Source of the DNA: Mesonia sp.
Lineage (GTDB): Bacteria > Bacteroidota > Bacteroidia > Flavobacteriales > Flavobacteriaceae
Direction of reading: 5' to 3'
DNA: 64,000 nt
Assembly (NCBI GenBank): GCA_012964435.1
Contig: DTTX01000057.1
Location: 1-64,000 of the forward strand
Shown piece by piece: positions 44,932 to 53,547 of the stretch; positions within the stretch are counted from its first letter, which is position 1; every line of letters begins with the position of its first letter. The notes under the pieces were generated by a model. It saw nothing but the letters and a program-made list of their open reading frames with translations, was not told where the DNA came from and did no database searches. The position numbers and the translations under genes are program-made.

Positions 44932-45687
44932 TTATTCGATAACAGAATTTTTTACCCTGTGAAAACCGCTTTCTAAAGCGTAAAAAACTTTTTCTTTGAA
45001 GCTCTGCTTGTCTTCTACCTCTATATTCTCTAACAGATTTTGCGCGCTTACTCTGTTATAAGAAGTATTGAAGTTTCTAATTTTCACTTTTTGTTGAGCT
45101 TCTTGTAAAAGTCGGTCTGTTTCAGATTCTGCTGAAAGATTTTCCGCTTGGGCTAACTGTTTTTCTGAAGTATAATTTTCTAGAGGAAACACTTCCGGTA
45201 AAATTGTTTGAGGTTGAATTTTAGTTTCTTCAATAGATTTCAAAGGTTTTACTTTTGCTTTTTCGGTTTTAATTTCTGAACGATCTACACTTGCAAGAAC
45301 CGGCTTTTCAATTTCTATTTCAGGTTGAGTTTTATTTTCTGTTTGAGTGATGGAAATCTTTTCAACAGCATTTAATTCTTCATTTTTATTGATTTCTTGT
45401 AAATTTTCTTCAGCTTCCACTTCAACTAAATTATTTTTTGGCGCTTCAATAGTATTTTGATTCACCACATTTACCGGTTCTACTTGTTGCTGATTAAAAA
45501 AGAAAGATGTAATTAAAATACCGCCTAAAAAACTTGCTGCGATCCCTAACCACCAATATTTTTTGGTCGATTTTTCTTCTTTCACCTCTAACTCTGCAGC
45601 CAATTGATCCCAAGCTCTTGCTGAAGGCTCGATTTTTCGCGCTTCTAACTGCTGCTTAATTTTTTTATCAAAATTATCTACCGCCAT
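44932..45687 (-). CDS. Probable anti-sigma factor, single membrane segment
   Basis: A 251-residue protein with a short cytoplasmic N-terminus (about 1-41, FDKKIKQQLEARKIEPSARA), one membrane segment (about 44-65, WWLGIAASFLGGILITSFFF) and a long, acidic, low-complexity periplasmic part rich in Glu, Lys and Gln. No enzyme motif is seen and no anti-sigma zinc motif. Its start overlaps the ECF sigma gene by 14 bp, the usual arrangement for a sigma/anti-sigma pair, and the N-terminal helix is of the right size to bind the sigma factor. The function is inferred from this position; the family is not certain. Confidence 0.7.
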   Translation of the reverse strand: MAVDNFDKKIKQQLEARKIEPSARAWDQLAAELEVKEEKSTKKYWWLGIAASFLGGILITSFFFNQQQVEPVNVVNQNTIEAPKNNLVEVEAEENLQEINKNEELNAVEKISITQTENKTQPEIEIEKPVLASVDRSEIKTEKAKVKPLKSIEETKIQPQTILPEVFPLENYTSEKQLAQAENLSAESETDRLLQEAQQKVKIRNFNTSYNRVSAQNLLENIEVEDKQSFKEKVFYALESGFHRVKNSVIE

Positions 45688-46240
45688 GATTCTCTTTTCT
45701 ACGAGGTTCTACTTTTTGTTGTAACAACTTTCTGGCTTTAGAAAGTTGCGATTTAGAGGTTCCTTCAGAAATATTCAACATTTTTGCAATTTCCTGATGC
45801 TTGTAACCTTCTACTGCGTAAAGCATAAATACTGCTTTATAACCTTCGGGTAATTCGTCTATTTTTTGCTGAAGAAAATCTACTTCTTCTACCGAGCCAA
45901 AACTGTTTTCTGAGGCTAATGCTGAATCATTTTCAAATTCTTCTGAAAACTGAACTTTCTTCTGACTTCGCAAAAAATCGATGGCTTCTCTCACCATAAT
46001 TCTACGTATCCAACCTTCAAAACTACCTTCTGCTTTGTAGCTTGAAAGATTAACGAATACTTTCATAAATCCTTTAAGCATTACATCTTCTGCAAATTGC
46101 AGATCTTTTACATACATTCTGCAAACGCTCAACATCTTTGGCGAATAAGTTTCGTACAAACTCTTTTGAGCTTTACGATCTTTTTTCATCGCCTTTTTAA
46201 TAAGACGTTTTTCGTTTTGATGTAACTGAATTACTTTCAC
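45674..46240 (-). CDS. ECF-type RNA polymerase sigma factor
   Basis: Sigma-70 family factor of 188 residues. Region 2 (about 20-92) includes SPKMLSVCRMYVKDLQFAEDVMLKGFMKVF and GWIRRIMVREAIDFLR. Region 4 (about 118-180) has DELPEGYKAVFMLYAVEGYKHQEIAKMLNISEGTSKSQLSKARKLLQQ. Region 3 is absent, as in ECF factors. The start is GTG at 46240. It overlaps the probable anti-sigma gene and heads an operon with an outer-membrane protein, so it probably responds to envelope conditions. The 291 bp upstream of it hold no gene that I can see; its own promoter should lie there. Confidence 0.93.
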   Translation of the reverse strand: MKVIQLHQNEKRLIKKAMKKDRKAQKSLYETYSPKMLSVCRMYVKDLQFAEDVMLKGFMKVFVNLSSYKAEGSFEGWIRRIMVREAIDFLRSQKKVQFSEEFENDSALASENSFGSVEEVDFLQQKIDELPEGYKAVFMLYAVEGYKHQEIAKMLNISEGTSKSQLSKARKLLQQKVEPRRKENHGGR

Positions 46241-46531
46241 AATTAATCTCTAAAGACTTTCTATTTACATAGACGAAAGTAAACTAAAAAAGGTTGCCTG
46301 AGTTTGTACTTTTTTTGAAATAATTTCAAAAACTATTAATTATCAGCGTTTTAAGAATAAAAATAATTTTAAAAAATCTCTTACCTCGAATATTATTAAA
46401 GGGAAATTTGAATTCACAAACTTTAAGCATCATAGATTTTACAAGAATTGTTGTAGCTAGTAAGTTTTTGGGTAAGGGTAATAAATAAGTGATGATTCTG
46501 AATGAATTTCAGGACGGTATAATTGAAAGAT

Positions 46532-47509
46532 TTATTTCTTACGATCAATTACATAAGTCATCATCAACTCCAAAGAAGCTTTATATGGAGAATCGGGATA
46601 ATGCTGAATAAGGTCGAATGCTTCTTGCTGAAAGCTCTTCATTTTGTTTTCTGCATAAGACAAGCCGCCGGCATCTTTTACAAATTGAATGACTTCTTTG
46701 ACTCTTTTCTTGTCTTTATTATGATTTTTAACCGAATTGATAAGCCACCTTTTATCTTTTTCTGAAGAATTGTTAAGTGCATAAATTAACGGCAAAGTCA
46801 TTTTTTGCTCCTTAATATCGATCCCTGTTGGTTTTCCGATTTTCTCTTCGCCATAATCGAACAAATCATCTTTAATCTGAAAAGCCATCCCAATAAGCTC
46901 TCCAAATTTGCGCATTCTTTCTACGTGTTCTGAATCTGGTTTTACCGATGCAGCCCCCAAACTACAGCAAGCCGCAATTAAGGTTGCCGTTTTTTGCCGA
47001 ATGATTTCATAATAAATTTCTTCTGTAATATCGAGTTTACGGGCTTTTTCAATCTGTAATAATTCGCCTTCGCTCATTTCTCGAACCGCGACAGAGATGA
47101 TCTTCAGTAAATCAAAATCGTTATTATCTATAGAAAGTAAAAGTCCTTTAGATAATAGGTAATCCCCAACAAGAACAGCAATTTTATTTTTCCAAAGCGC
47201 ATTGATCGAGAAAAAACCTCGACGACGGTTAGAATCATCGACCACATCGTCGTGTACCAAAGTTGCCGTATGAATTAGCTCAATTACCGATGCGCCGCGA
47301 TATGTACGATCGTTCACTTCACCATCGCTCACCATTTTAGAAACCAAAAACACGAACATAGGTCGCATTTGTTTTCCTTTACGATTCACTACATAATGAG
47401 TTATACGATTGAGTAAAGCCACTTTAGAAGACATCGAGAGCAAGAACTTTTTTTCGAAAAGTTCCATCTCATAATTAATGGGGGCTTTTATTTGTGCGAT
47501 GGGTTTCAC
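46532..47509 (-). CDS. Polyprenyl (probably octaprenyl-type) diphosphate synthase
   Basis: Trans-isoprenyl diphosphate synthase that builds the polyprenyl tail of menaquinone. The two aspartate-rich motifs are HDDVVDDSNRRRG (near residue 85) and QIKDDLFDYG (near 215), with GDYLLSKG and the KTA block between them. The residues before the first motif (VIELIHTATL) carry no bulky aromatic at the position that limits chain length, which suits a long product. It has 325 residues. It starts with GTG at 47509 and is divergent from the T9SS-tailed gene at 47610. Family confident; product length inferred. Confidence 0.93.
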   Translation of the reverse strand: MKPIAQIKAPINYEMELFEKKFLLSMSSKVALLNRITHYVVNRKGKQMRPMFVFLVSKMVSDGEVNDRTYRGASVIELIHTATLVHDDVVDDSNRRRGFFSINALWKNKIAVLVGDYLLSKGLLLSIDNNDFDLLKIISVAVREMSEGELLQIEKARKLDITEEIYYEIIRQKTATLIAACCSLGAASVKPDSEHVERMRKFGELIGMAFQIKDDLFDYGEEKIGKPTGIDIKEQKMTLPLIYALNNSSEKDKRWLINSVKNHNKDKKRVKEVIQFVKDAGGLSYAENKMKSFQQEAFDLIQHYPDSPYKASLELMMTYVIDRKK

Positions 47510-47609
47510 TGATAGAGCAAATATAAATAAAGTGTTTAATTTAAAATATTAGTGCTTTCAATTTATTTTTTTATTATTTTTATAGGATTAATCTAAAAAT
47601 GAGTCTTCT

Positions 47610-48491
47610 ATGAAAAGAACATTACTTTATTTTATTTTATTTATTTTTTCTGTAAGTATACAAGCACAAGTATTCTCAGAAAATTTTGACGGAGAAACTT
47701 TAGATGCTACAACTTTCTCTAATTGGAGCTCTTTAGATGAAGACGGTGACGATGAGTTTTGGGAGGTTTTTAATGCAGATGCAAATTTAGTTGATCTAGA
47801 TGATGATGGCACCAATGATGTCCAAATGAATTGGAACTTATCTGGACTTGCAGCAGACTCTGACTCTTGGGAAGGAGGTTCTGCGCTAACTCCAGATAAT
47901 TATCTAATTACAAGTAACCCAATAGACCTTACAAATGTTACAGGAACTACCATAAGCTATACTGTGGGTACTTACCAAACTAACCCGAATTTTATAGGAG
48001 ATCAATATTCTGTATATTTAACTACTTCTAATGATCTTGCAGAAATAGCTAATGCTACACCAATTACCACTAGACAATTAAGTGATGATTTTACAGCAGC
48101 TGCTCCAGATGGTTCAGAATCTTATGCAGATATTACGTTAGACGCTTCTGCTTATGATGGTCAAATCGTGTATTTAACATTCAGACATTATAACTCTACA
48201 GATCAAAATTCGGTTTTACTTGATAATATTGTTGTTGATGGAGTTTTAGGAGTTGAAGATAAATTGTTTAATAATTTTAGTTATTATGCAAATCAAAATT
48301 ATTTAGAACTTTCTGCTTCTTCACCAATAAATGAAATTAAAATTTATAGTATTTTAGGTAATGAGATCAAAAAAGTTAATTCAAATTCTCTAACTGAATC
48401 TGTAAATATTACAGAACTTGCTTCCGGAATTTACTTAGCTCAAATCAATATTAGAAATCAATCGAAGACATTTAAATTTCTTAAAAAATAA
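47610..48491 (+). CDS. Secreted protein with choice-of-anchor-like domain and T9SS type A sorting tail
   Basis: Exported by Sec and then by the type IX system. The signal peptide (about 1-20, SIQAQ) is followed by a jelly-roll domain of the choice-of-anchor J kind (FSENFDGETLDATTFSNW, DNYLITSNPIDLT, YLTFRHYNSTDQNSVLLDNIVVDG), about residues 22-210. The C-terminal sorting domain (about 225-293) has IYSILGNEIKKV, ELASGIYLAQI and the terminal KTFKFLKK. No catalytic motif is visible; adhesion or glycan binding is possible. It is followed by a terminator and then by a second T9SS-tailed gene. Confidence 0.87.
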   Translation: MKRTLLYFILFIFSVSIQAQVFSENFDGETLDATTFSNWSSLDEDGDDEFWEVFNADANLVDLDDDGTNDVQMNWNLSGLAADSDSWEGGSALTPDNYLITSNPIDLTNVTGTTISYTVGTYQTNPNFIGDQYSVYLTTSNDLAEIANATPITTRQLSDDFTAAAPDGSESYADITLDASAYDGQIVYLTFRHYNSTDQNSVLLDNIVVDGVLGVEDKLFNNFSYYANQNYLELSASSPINEIKIYSILGNEIKKVNSNSLTESVNITELASGIYLAQINIRNQSKTFKFLKK

Positions 48492-48513
48492 AATTGGACG
48501 CTAAAAATGATAA

Positions 48514-48542
48514 GTCGAATTATAATTTATTCGGCTTTTTTT
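48514..48542 (+). terminator. Terminator between the two T9SS-tailed genes
   Basis: A 7-bp stem, GTCGAAT (48514-48520) with ATTCGGC (48529-48535), and an 8-base loop are followed by TTTTTTT. It separates the two genes into different transcripts. Confidence 0.75.
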
Positions 48543-48602
48543 ATTTGTTCATTTAACATTTTTATATATATTTAACCTTAAATAAACCCTAAATATTAAA
48601 TT

Positions 48603-49532
48603 ATGAAAAAAATTACTTTAACTCTTACAGCCTTATTAGCTGTTTTTACAATGAATTCTCAAATTACAAATATTTCTTTTGAAACTTCAGAAGGTTTTAC
48701 AGAAGGAACTTTAGATTCTCAAAATGAATGGGGAACTAGTGATGTGGTTGCAGATCAATTCTTTGTTAGTGATAATTATGCTACCGACGGGTCTTTATCG
48801 TTATACGGTGAACACTCAAATGAGCAATATGATAACGGTCAAGGTCAAGCGGCATTAATTGGAGCGTTTAGTCCTAATTATACAATTACATCAAGTTTAT
48901 TTTCAATTTCGATGGATGTATATGTTACTACACCTGTCACGGAAAATAATGGTTCAGATATTCATTTAGGGGCACAATCATCTGGAGAAGAATTTTTAAC
49001 TTCTAGAGTTGTGTTTGATTTCCAATCTAATATAAAAGTAATTGATGATGCATCTGGATCTCCAGCATATGAAAATATTGGAACTTACGAATTTGACACT
49101 TGGTATAATGTTGAAGTTATTTATGATTTTGATAATGGAACTATAGAATATTATCTTGATGACACTTTAGCTTATACAGGTAATGTTTGGACAAGTGCTA
49201 CGACTGTAGACCAATTAACATTTTTATTTGACAACTATGAAAGTAGCTTTTACGTTGATAATGTAGTTATTAATGATGGTAACCTTTCAACAAGATCTTT
49301 TGAAACAATTGCTTTTGACCATTACTTAGATAACAACTCTACACTGGTTTTATCTTCAGATAATGTTTTATCTGGTGTTAAATTATACAGCATCTTAGGT
49401 CAAGAAGTTTTAGCTCAAGAATTAAATGCTACAAACGGAAGACTTGATATTAGCTCATTTAACGCTGGAGTTTATTTAGCTCAAGTACAAATTGAAGGAC
49501 AAACTAAAACTTTCAAATTCATCAAGAAATAA
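48603..49532 (+). CDS. Secreted protein with LamG-like domain and T9SS type A sorting tail
   Basis: A signal peptide (about 1-19) is followed by a beta-sandwich (about 22-215) with features of a concanavalin/LamG-like fold (FSISMDVYVTT, VFDFQSNIKVIDD, WYNVEVIYDFDNGTIEYYLDDTLAY, SSFYVDNVVIND) and a C-terminal sorting domain (about 240-309, LYSILGQEVLAQ, FNAGVYLAQV, KTFKFIKK). No active-site residues are recognised. The tail is closely similar to that of the preceding gene, but the body is a different beta domain. It has 309 residues and ends at a strong bidirectional terminator. Confidence 0.86.
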   Translation: MKKITLTLTALLAVFTMNSQITNISFETSEGFTEGTLDSQNEWGTSDVVADQFFVSDNYATDGSLSLYGEHSNEQYDNGQGQAALIGAFSPNYTITSSLFSISMDVYVTTPVTENNGSDIHLGAQSSGEEFLTSRVVFDFQSNIKVIDDASGSPAYENIGTYEFDTWYNVEVIYDFDNGTIEYYLDDTLAYTGNVWTSATTVDQLTFLFDNYESSFYVDNVVINDGNLSTRSFETIAFDHYLDNNSTLVLSSDNVLSGVKLYSILGQEVLAQELNATNGRLDISSFNAGVYLAQVQIEGQTKTFKFIKK

Positions 49533-49550
49533 TTATTCTTGATTAAGCAT

Positions 49551-49585
49551 AAAAAATCCTGAATCTTTCGATTCGGGATTTTTTT
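49551..49585. terminator. Bidirectional terminator between converging genes
   Basis: AAAAAATCCTGAATC (49551-49565) pairs with GATTCGGGATTTTTTT (49570-49585) over a 4-base loop, with an A-run on one side and a T-run on the other. It serves the T9SS gene on the plus strand and rlmN on the minus strand. Confidence 0.85.
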
Positions 49586-49608
49586 ATATCTGATTTTTAA
49601 TCTTAGGC

Positions 49609-50661
49609 TTAATTTGTTTCTGAAGATTTATTTGCTAATTGTCCGCAAGCGGCATCGATATCTCTTCCTCGCGACCTTCTTACGGTAACGGTAAATCCTG
49701 CTTTTTCTAAATGATGTTGGTAACGATCGGTAACACTTGCTGAGGCTTGCTGAAACTCGCCATCATCAATTGGGTTATATTCAATGATATTTACTTTACA
49801 TGGAATAATCTTACAGAACTCCACCAAAGCATCGATATCTTTTTGTTGATCGTTAATTCCTTTCCAAATTAAATATTCGTAAGTAACTCTTCGTTTTGTT
49901 TTCTCGTACCAATATTCCAAAGACTCAGCTAAATCTTTTAGAGGAAAAGTCGCATTGAAAGGCATAATCTGCGTTCTTGTTTCATCGATAGCCGCGTGCA
50001 AAGAAACTGCTAAATTGAATTTCACCTCATCATCGGCTAATTTCTTGATCATTTTCGGTACTCCGGAAGTAGAAACTGTAATTCGCTTAGGCGACATCCC
50101 TAAACCTTCTGGAGAGGTAATCATCTCGATAGATTTGAGCACATTTTTATAGTTCATCAAGGGTTCTCCCATTCCCATAAAAACAATATTCGAAAGTGGC
50201 ATATTATTGTATAACCTACTTTCGTTGTCGATGGCAACTACTTGATCGTAAATTTCATCTGGGTTTAAGTTTCGCATGCGTTTTAAACGCGCCGTTGCAC
50301 AAAACTTACAATCTAAACTACATCCTACTTGTGAAGATACACAAGCGGTGGTTCTTGAATAGGTCGGAATCAAAACTGACTCAACCGTAAAACCATCGTG
50401 TAGTTTTACCGCATTTTTAATCGTCCCATCATTACTGCGCTGCATTTGATCGACCTTGATATGATTGATCACAAAATTATCGTCGAGCATTTGACGGGTT
50501 TGCTTCGAGATATTAGTCATATCTTCAAAACTGTGAGCGCCTTTGCTCCACAGCCATTCGTAAACTTGTGTTCCTCGAAAGGATTTATCGCCTACGGAAA
50601 CAAAAAATTCTCGTAGTTGCTCTTTACTTAATGCGCGTATGTCTCTTTTCTTTTCTTTCAC
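49609..50661 (-). CDS. rlmN: 23S rRNA (adenine2503-C2)-methyltransferase / tRNA methyltransferase RlmN
   Basis: Radical-SAM methyltransferase acting on A2503 of 23S rRNA and A37 of some tRNAs. The cluster-binding motif is CSLDCKFC near residue 114, preceded by TACVSSQVG, and the protein ends with VRRSRGRDIDAACGQLA, whose Cys is the methyl-carrying second cysteine. YEWLWSKGAHSFEDMTNISK is the N-terminal family block. It has 350 residues. The start is GTG at 50661. It lies downstream of queA on the same strand but behind a terminator and repeat copy B, so it is probably transcribed on its own. Confidence 0.97.
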   Translation of the reverse strand: MKEKKRDIRALSKEQLREFFVSVGDKSFRGTQVYEWLWSKGAHSFEDMTNISKQTRQMLDDNFVINHIKVDQMQRSNDGTIKNAVKLHDGFTVESVLIPTYSRTTACVSSQVGCSLDCKFCATARLKRMRNLNPDEIYDQVVAIDNESRLYNNMPLSNIVFMGMGEPLMNYKNVLKSIEMITSPEGLGMSPKRITVSTSGVPKMIKKLADDEVKFNLAVSLHAAIDETRTQIMPFNATFPLKDLAESLEYWYEKTKRRVTYEYLIWKGINDQQKDIDALVEFCKIIPCKVNIIEYNPIDDGEFQQASASVTDRYQHHLEKAGFTVTVRRSRGRDIDAACGQLANKSSETN

Positions 50662-50716
50662 GTTACAAAGGTATAAAACTAAACGGAGTTGTTTAGTGTT
50701 ATTCTTAGGTCTTCAT

Positions 50717-50828
50717 GCGTTAGGGATGGAAGCGGCATCCTTTTTTGCTTGATCAAAGACTTCTCGACTCCGCTCGAAGTGACAAGCAAAAAAGATATAG
50801 CGTACAGCCCGACCCGCAGGGTAACGCC
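50717..50828. repeat. Dispersed inverted-end repeat, copy B (long-loop form)
   Basis: About 112 bp with ends GCGTTAGGGATGGAAGCGGC and GACCCGCAGGGTAACGC, and inner arms GCATCCTTTTTTGCTTG and CAAGCAAAAAAGATATAGCG. The loop (about 50752-50782) holds TTCTCGACTCCGCTCGAAGT, a member of another intergenic repeat family. It lies between queA and rlmN, in the same orientation as copy A. Confidence 0.75.
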
Positions 50829-50843
50829 CAAAATATTATTTAC

Positions 50844-50873
50844 AAAAAAGGCTACACAAAATTGCGCAGCCTT
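50844..50873 (-). terminator. Terminator of queA
   Basis: On the minus strand AAGGCTGCGCAA and GTGTAGCCTT form an interrupted stem with a short T-rich loop, followed by TTTT, 25 bp after the queA stop. Confidence 0.65.
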
Positions 50874-50897
50874 CGTTGATTTGTTTCTCTATGAAAA

Positions 50898-51947
50898 TTA
50901 GATGATCAACATCGCATCTCCATAAGAATAGAATTTATATTCTTCTTTGATCGCTTCTTCGTAAGCACGCTTCATTAAATCGTGACCCGCAAAGGCAGAA
51001 ACCATCATTAATAAGGTCGATTTTGGCGTATGGAAATTGGTGATCATACAGTTGGCGATACTAAAATCGTATGGAGGAAAGATGAATTTGTTGGTCCACC
51101 CTCTAAACTCATTTAAACGACCGTTTGATGAAACTGAACTTTCTAAAGCACGCATTACCGTGGTACCTACTGCGCAGATCTTTCTTCTATTCTCGATCGC
51201 ATTATTGATCACTTGTGTTGAATCTTCTGTAATTTCTGCTTCTTCACTATCCATTTTATGTTTAGAAAGATCTTCTACTTCAACCGGATTAAAGGTTCCT
51301 AAACCGATGTGTAAAGTCACTTCGGCTAAATCTACACCTTTAATTTCTAAACGTTTTAATAAGTGTTTTGAGAAGTGTAAACCTGCCGTTGGTGCAGCTA
51401 CAGCTCCTTCATTTTTAGCATAAATGGTTTGGTAACGATCGGCATCTTCCGGCTCAACTTCTCTTTTGATGTATTTTGGAAGTGGAGTTTCACCAAGTTC
51501 ATTTAATTTCTTTCTAAACTCTTCGTAAGAACCGTCATAAAGAAAACGTAAAGTTCTTCCTCTAGAAGTCGTATTATCGATCACTTCTGCTACTAAACTT
51601 TCATCATCACCAAAATAAAGCTTATTACCAATACGAATTTTTCTTGCAGGATCTACCAACACATCCCAAAGGCGCGTTTCTGAATTTAATTCTCTTAATA
51701 GAAATACTTCGATTCTAGCTCCTGTTTTCTCTTTATTACCAAAAAGACGCGCAGGAAAAACCTTAGTATTATTAAGAACCATCACATCTTCCGGCTCAAA
51801 ATAATCGATTAGGTCTTTAAATTTTTTATGTTCTATTGTATTTTCTTTACGGTTTAAAACCATTAATCGCGCTTCATCACGATCTTCTGAAGGATATTCT
51901 GCTAATAGTTTTTTTGGCAGTTCGAAATCGAACTGTGAAAGTTTCAT
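50898..51947 (-). CDS. queA: S-adenosylmethionine:tRNA ribosyltransferase-isomerase
   Basis: Makes epoxyqueuosine in the wobble position of tRNA by moving the ribosyl part of SAM. I place the start at the ATG at 51947 ([19 protein letters not shown]), because the family always begins this way; the frame to 52016 adds an unrelated tail. Blocks seen are [48 protein letters not shown] and [16 protein letters not shown]. It has 349 residues. It lies 113 bp after aroA on the same strand. Confidence 0.96.
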   Translation of the reverse strand: MKLSQFDFELPKKLLAEYPSEDRDEARLMVLNRKENTIEHKKFKDLIDYFEPEDVMVLNNTKVFPARLFGNKEKTGARIEVFLLRELNSETRLWDVLVDPARKIRIGNKLYFGDDESLVAEVIDNTTSRGRTLRFLYDGSYEEFRKKLNELGETPLPKYIKREVEPEDADRYQTIYAKNEGAVAAPTAGLHFSKHLLKRLEIKGVDLAEVTLHIGLGTFNPVEVEDLSKHKMDSEEAEITEDSTQVINNAIENRRKICAVGTTVMRALESSVSSNGRLNEFRGWTNKFIFPPYDFSIANCMITNFHTPKSTLLMMVSAFAGHDLMKRAYEEAIKEEYKFYSYGDAMLII

Positions 51948-52060
51948 TCCCATACTAAAATTTTTAGAAGCGCAAATATACAACCTCAACATAGGGGTTG
52001 TCAAGTAAATGAGCAATTATTTAAGAAATAGATTTTTGAGGCTGAAGTTTTTAAAGGATT

Positions 52061-53287
52061 TTATACTTCTTTTTGCTGAATATGGAAGTGATTCATCGCT
52101 TGCCAAAAGTCCGGAAATGATTTTGAAACCACTCCGGCATCTTCAATTTTTAAAGTTGTTTTTAAAGCTAATGGAGCAAATGCCATCGCCATACGATGAT
52201 CGTTATACGTGGCTATAGAGACATTTTCCTTTAAATTTACACAAGGGTAAAGTTTTAGGCTATCGTTAGTAATATCTACGCGAGCACCGAATTTCGACAT
52301 CTCGTCGTGTAAGGCAACTAACCGATCGGTTTCTTTGATTTTTAACGTATGTAATCCGGTAAGTTCGCAACCAATCCCTAAGCCTAAACAAGTGACTGCA
52401 ATGGTTTGCGCTAAGTCTGGAGATGAAACCAAATCTGCTTTGTAGACTTGAGGTAATTTAATTGATTGCTCTTTTTTAAGCTGAATTGAATTTTCTGAAA
52501 AAGTTGTGTTCACCCCTAAGCTTTTATACAATTCAACTAAAGAAGAATCTCCTTGAAGACTTTCTTTTTTATAATTGCTAATTGTAATATCTGCGGAATC
52601 GCTTAAAGCGATCAAACTATAAAAGTAAGAGGCAGAACTCCAATCTGATTCTACCACGAATTTCTTTGGCTGCTGCAGTTGAAAAGGTTCTATTTTAATA
52701 TTATTATTCTCGAAAGAAGCAATTACACCAAGATCTTTCAGCAATGAAAGCGTCATTAAAATATAAGGAGTTGAAGTCACATTGCCTTCAAGCTTAATCT
52801 CTAATCCGTTTTCTAAAGATGGCGCCATTAACATTAAGGCAGAAATATATTGACTACTAACATTTGCTGCTAAGCTTACATTAGATTTGGTAATTTTTTT
52901 TCCGTGGATTAATAATGGCGGATAGCCTTCTTCTTTTTGGTATTCGATTTCGGCACCTAGACTTTTTAACGCATCAACTAATAATTTAATTGGGCGTTCT
53001 TGCATTCTTTTGCTACCGGTAAGAATGGTTTTTCGTCCTTCTTGAATTGAAAAATAGGCCGTAGAAAAACGCATTGCCGTGCCGGCGTGATGAATATCGA
53101 TCTCTTCTTCTGAAGAATTTAAAGCTTTCTGCAAAACTTCTGTATCGTCACTATTGGATAGATTTTCAATTTCTATCTGCGGAAACAAAGCTTGTAAAAT
53201 AAGTAAACGGTTTGCTTCACTTTTTGAGCCGGTTACTTGCCAATTTCCTTTAAGGTTTTTATGTGTTGCAACTAATTCGAGGGTCAT
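52061..53287 (-). CDS. aroA: 3-phosphoshikimate 1-carboxyvinyltransferase (EPSP synthase)
   Basis: Sixth step of the shikimate pathway, joining shikimate 3-phosphate and phosphoenolpyruvate. Blocks seen are GSKSEANRLLILQALF near the N-terminus, HAGTAMRFSTAYFS, GSKRMQERPIKLLVDALKSLGA, VSSQYISALMLMAP, ESDWSSASYFYSLIAL, LKIKETDRLVAL and YNDHRMAMAFAPLAL. It has 408 residues, slightly short of the 427 of E. coli and usual for Bacteroidota. The ATG overlaps the stop of the upstream small membrane protein gene by 4 bp. Aromatic pathway genes also occur at 61-64 kb but are not contiguous with this one. Confidence 0.96.
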   Translation of the reverse strand: MTLELVATHKNLKGNWQVTGSKSEANRLLILQALFPQIEIENLSNSDDTEVLQKALNSSEEEIDIHHAGTAMRFSTAYFSIQEGRKTILTGSKRMQERPIKLLVDALKSLGAEIEYQKEEGYPPLLIHGKKITKSNVSLAANVSSQYISALMLMAPSLENGLEIKLEGNVTSTPYILMTLSLLKDLGVIASFENNNIKIEPFQLQQPKKFVVESDWSSASYFYSLIALSDSADITISNYKKESLQGDSSLVELYKSLGVNTTFSENSIQLKKEQSIKLPQVYKADLVSSPDLAQTIAVTCLGLGIGCELTGLHTLKIKETDRLVALHDEMSKFGARVDITNDSLKLYPCVNLKENVSIATYNDHRMAMAFAPLALKTTLKIEDAGVVSKSFPDFWQAMNHFHIQQKEV

Positions 53288-53547
53288 TGTTTTGCTTTTT
53301 CTCTTTTCAGTTTTCCTCTAAATTGAAGAAATGTTACGATAAAACCATAGATAAAACCACCAATAATATTAGCGATAAGAAATCTGATAAGCATTTTACC
53401 TTCTAATTTTTCAGCAATAAATTCATCGAAATTAAATCCGAAAGAAAATAATAGATCGATCGCGTTATAAATAAGCATAAAAGCAAAACCAAGAATAATT
53501 ACCGATTTCCAAAAACCCTTAACCGCAACAACTTCTTTAAAACTCAT
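53284..53547 (-). CDS. Small membrane protein, two predicted transmembrane segments
   Basis: An 87-residue protein not recognised beyond its topology. Hydrophobic segments lie at about 13-34 (SVIILGFAFMLIYNAIDLLF) and 52-72 (LIRFLIANIIGGFIYGFIVTF), followed by a basic tail (RGKLKREKAKQ). No motif suggests an enzyme. It is sandwiched between the MazG-like gene (1-bp overlap) and aroA (4-bp overlap), so translation is coupled. Many flavobacteria have a similar small membrane gene here, so it is probably real. Confidence 0.8.
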   Translation of the reverse strand: MSFKEVVAVKGFWKSVIILGFAFMLIYNAIDLLFSFGFNFDEFIAEKLEGKMLIRFLIANIIGGFIYGFIVTFLQFRGKLKREKAKQ

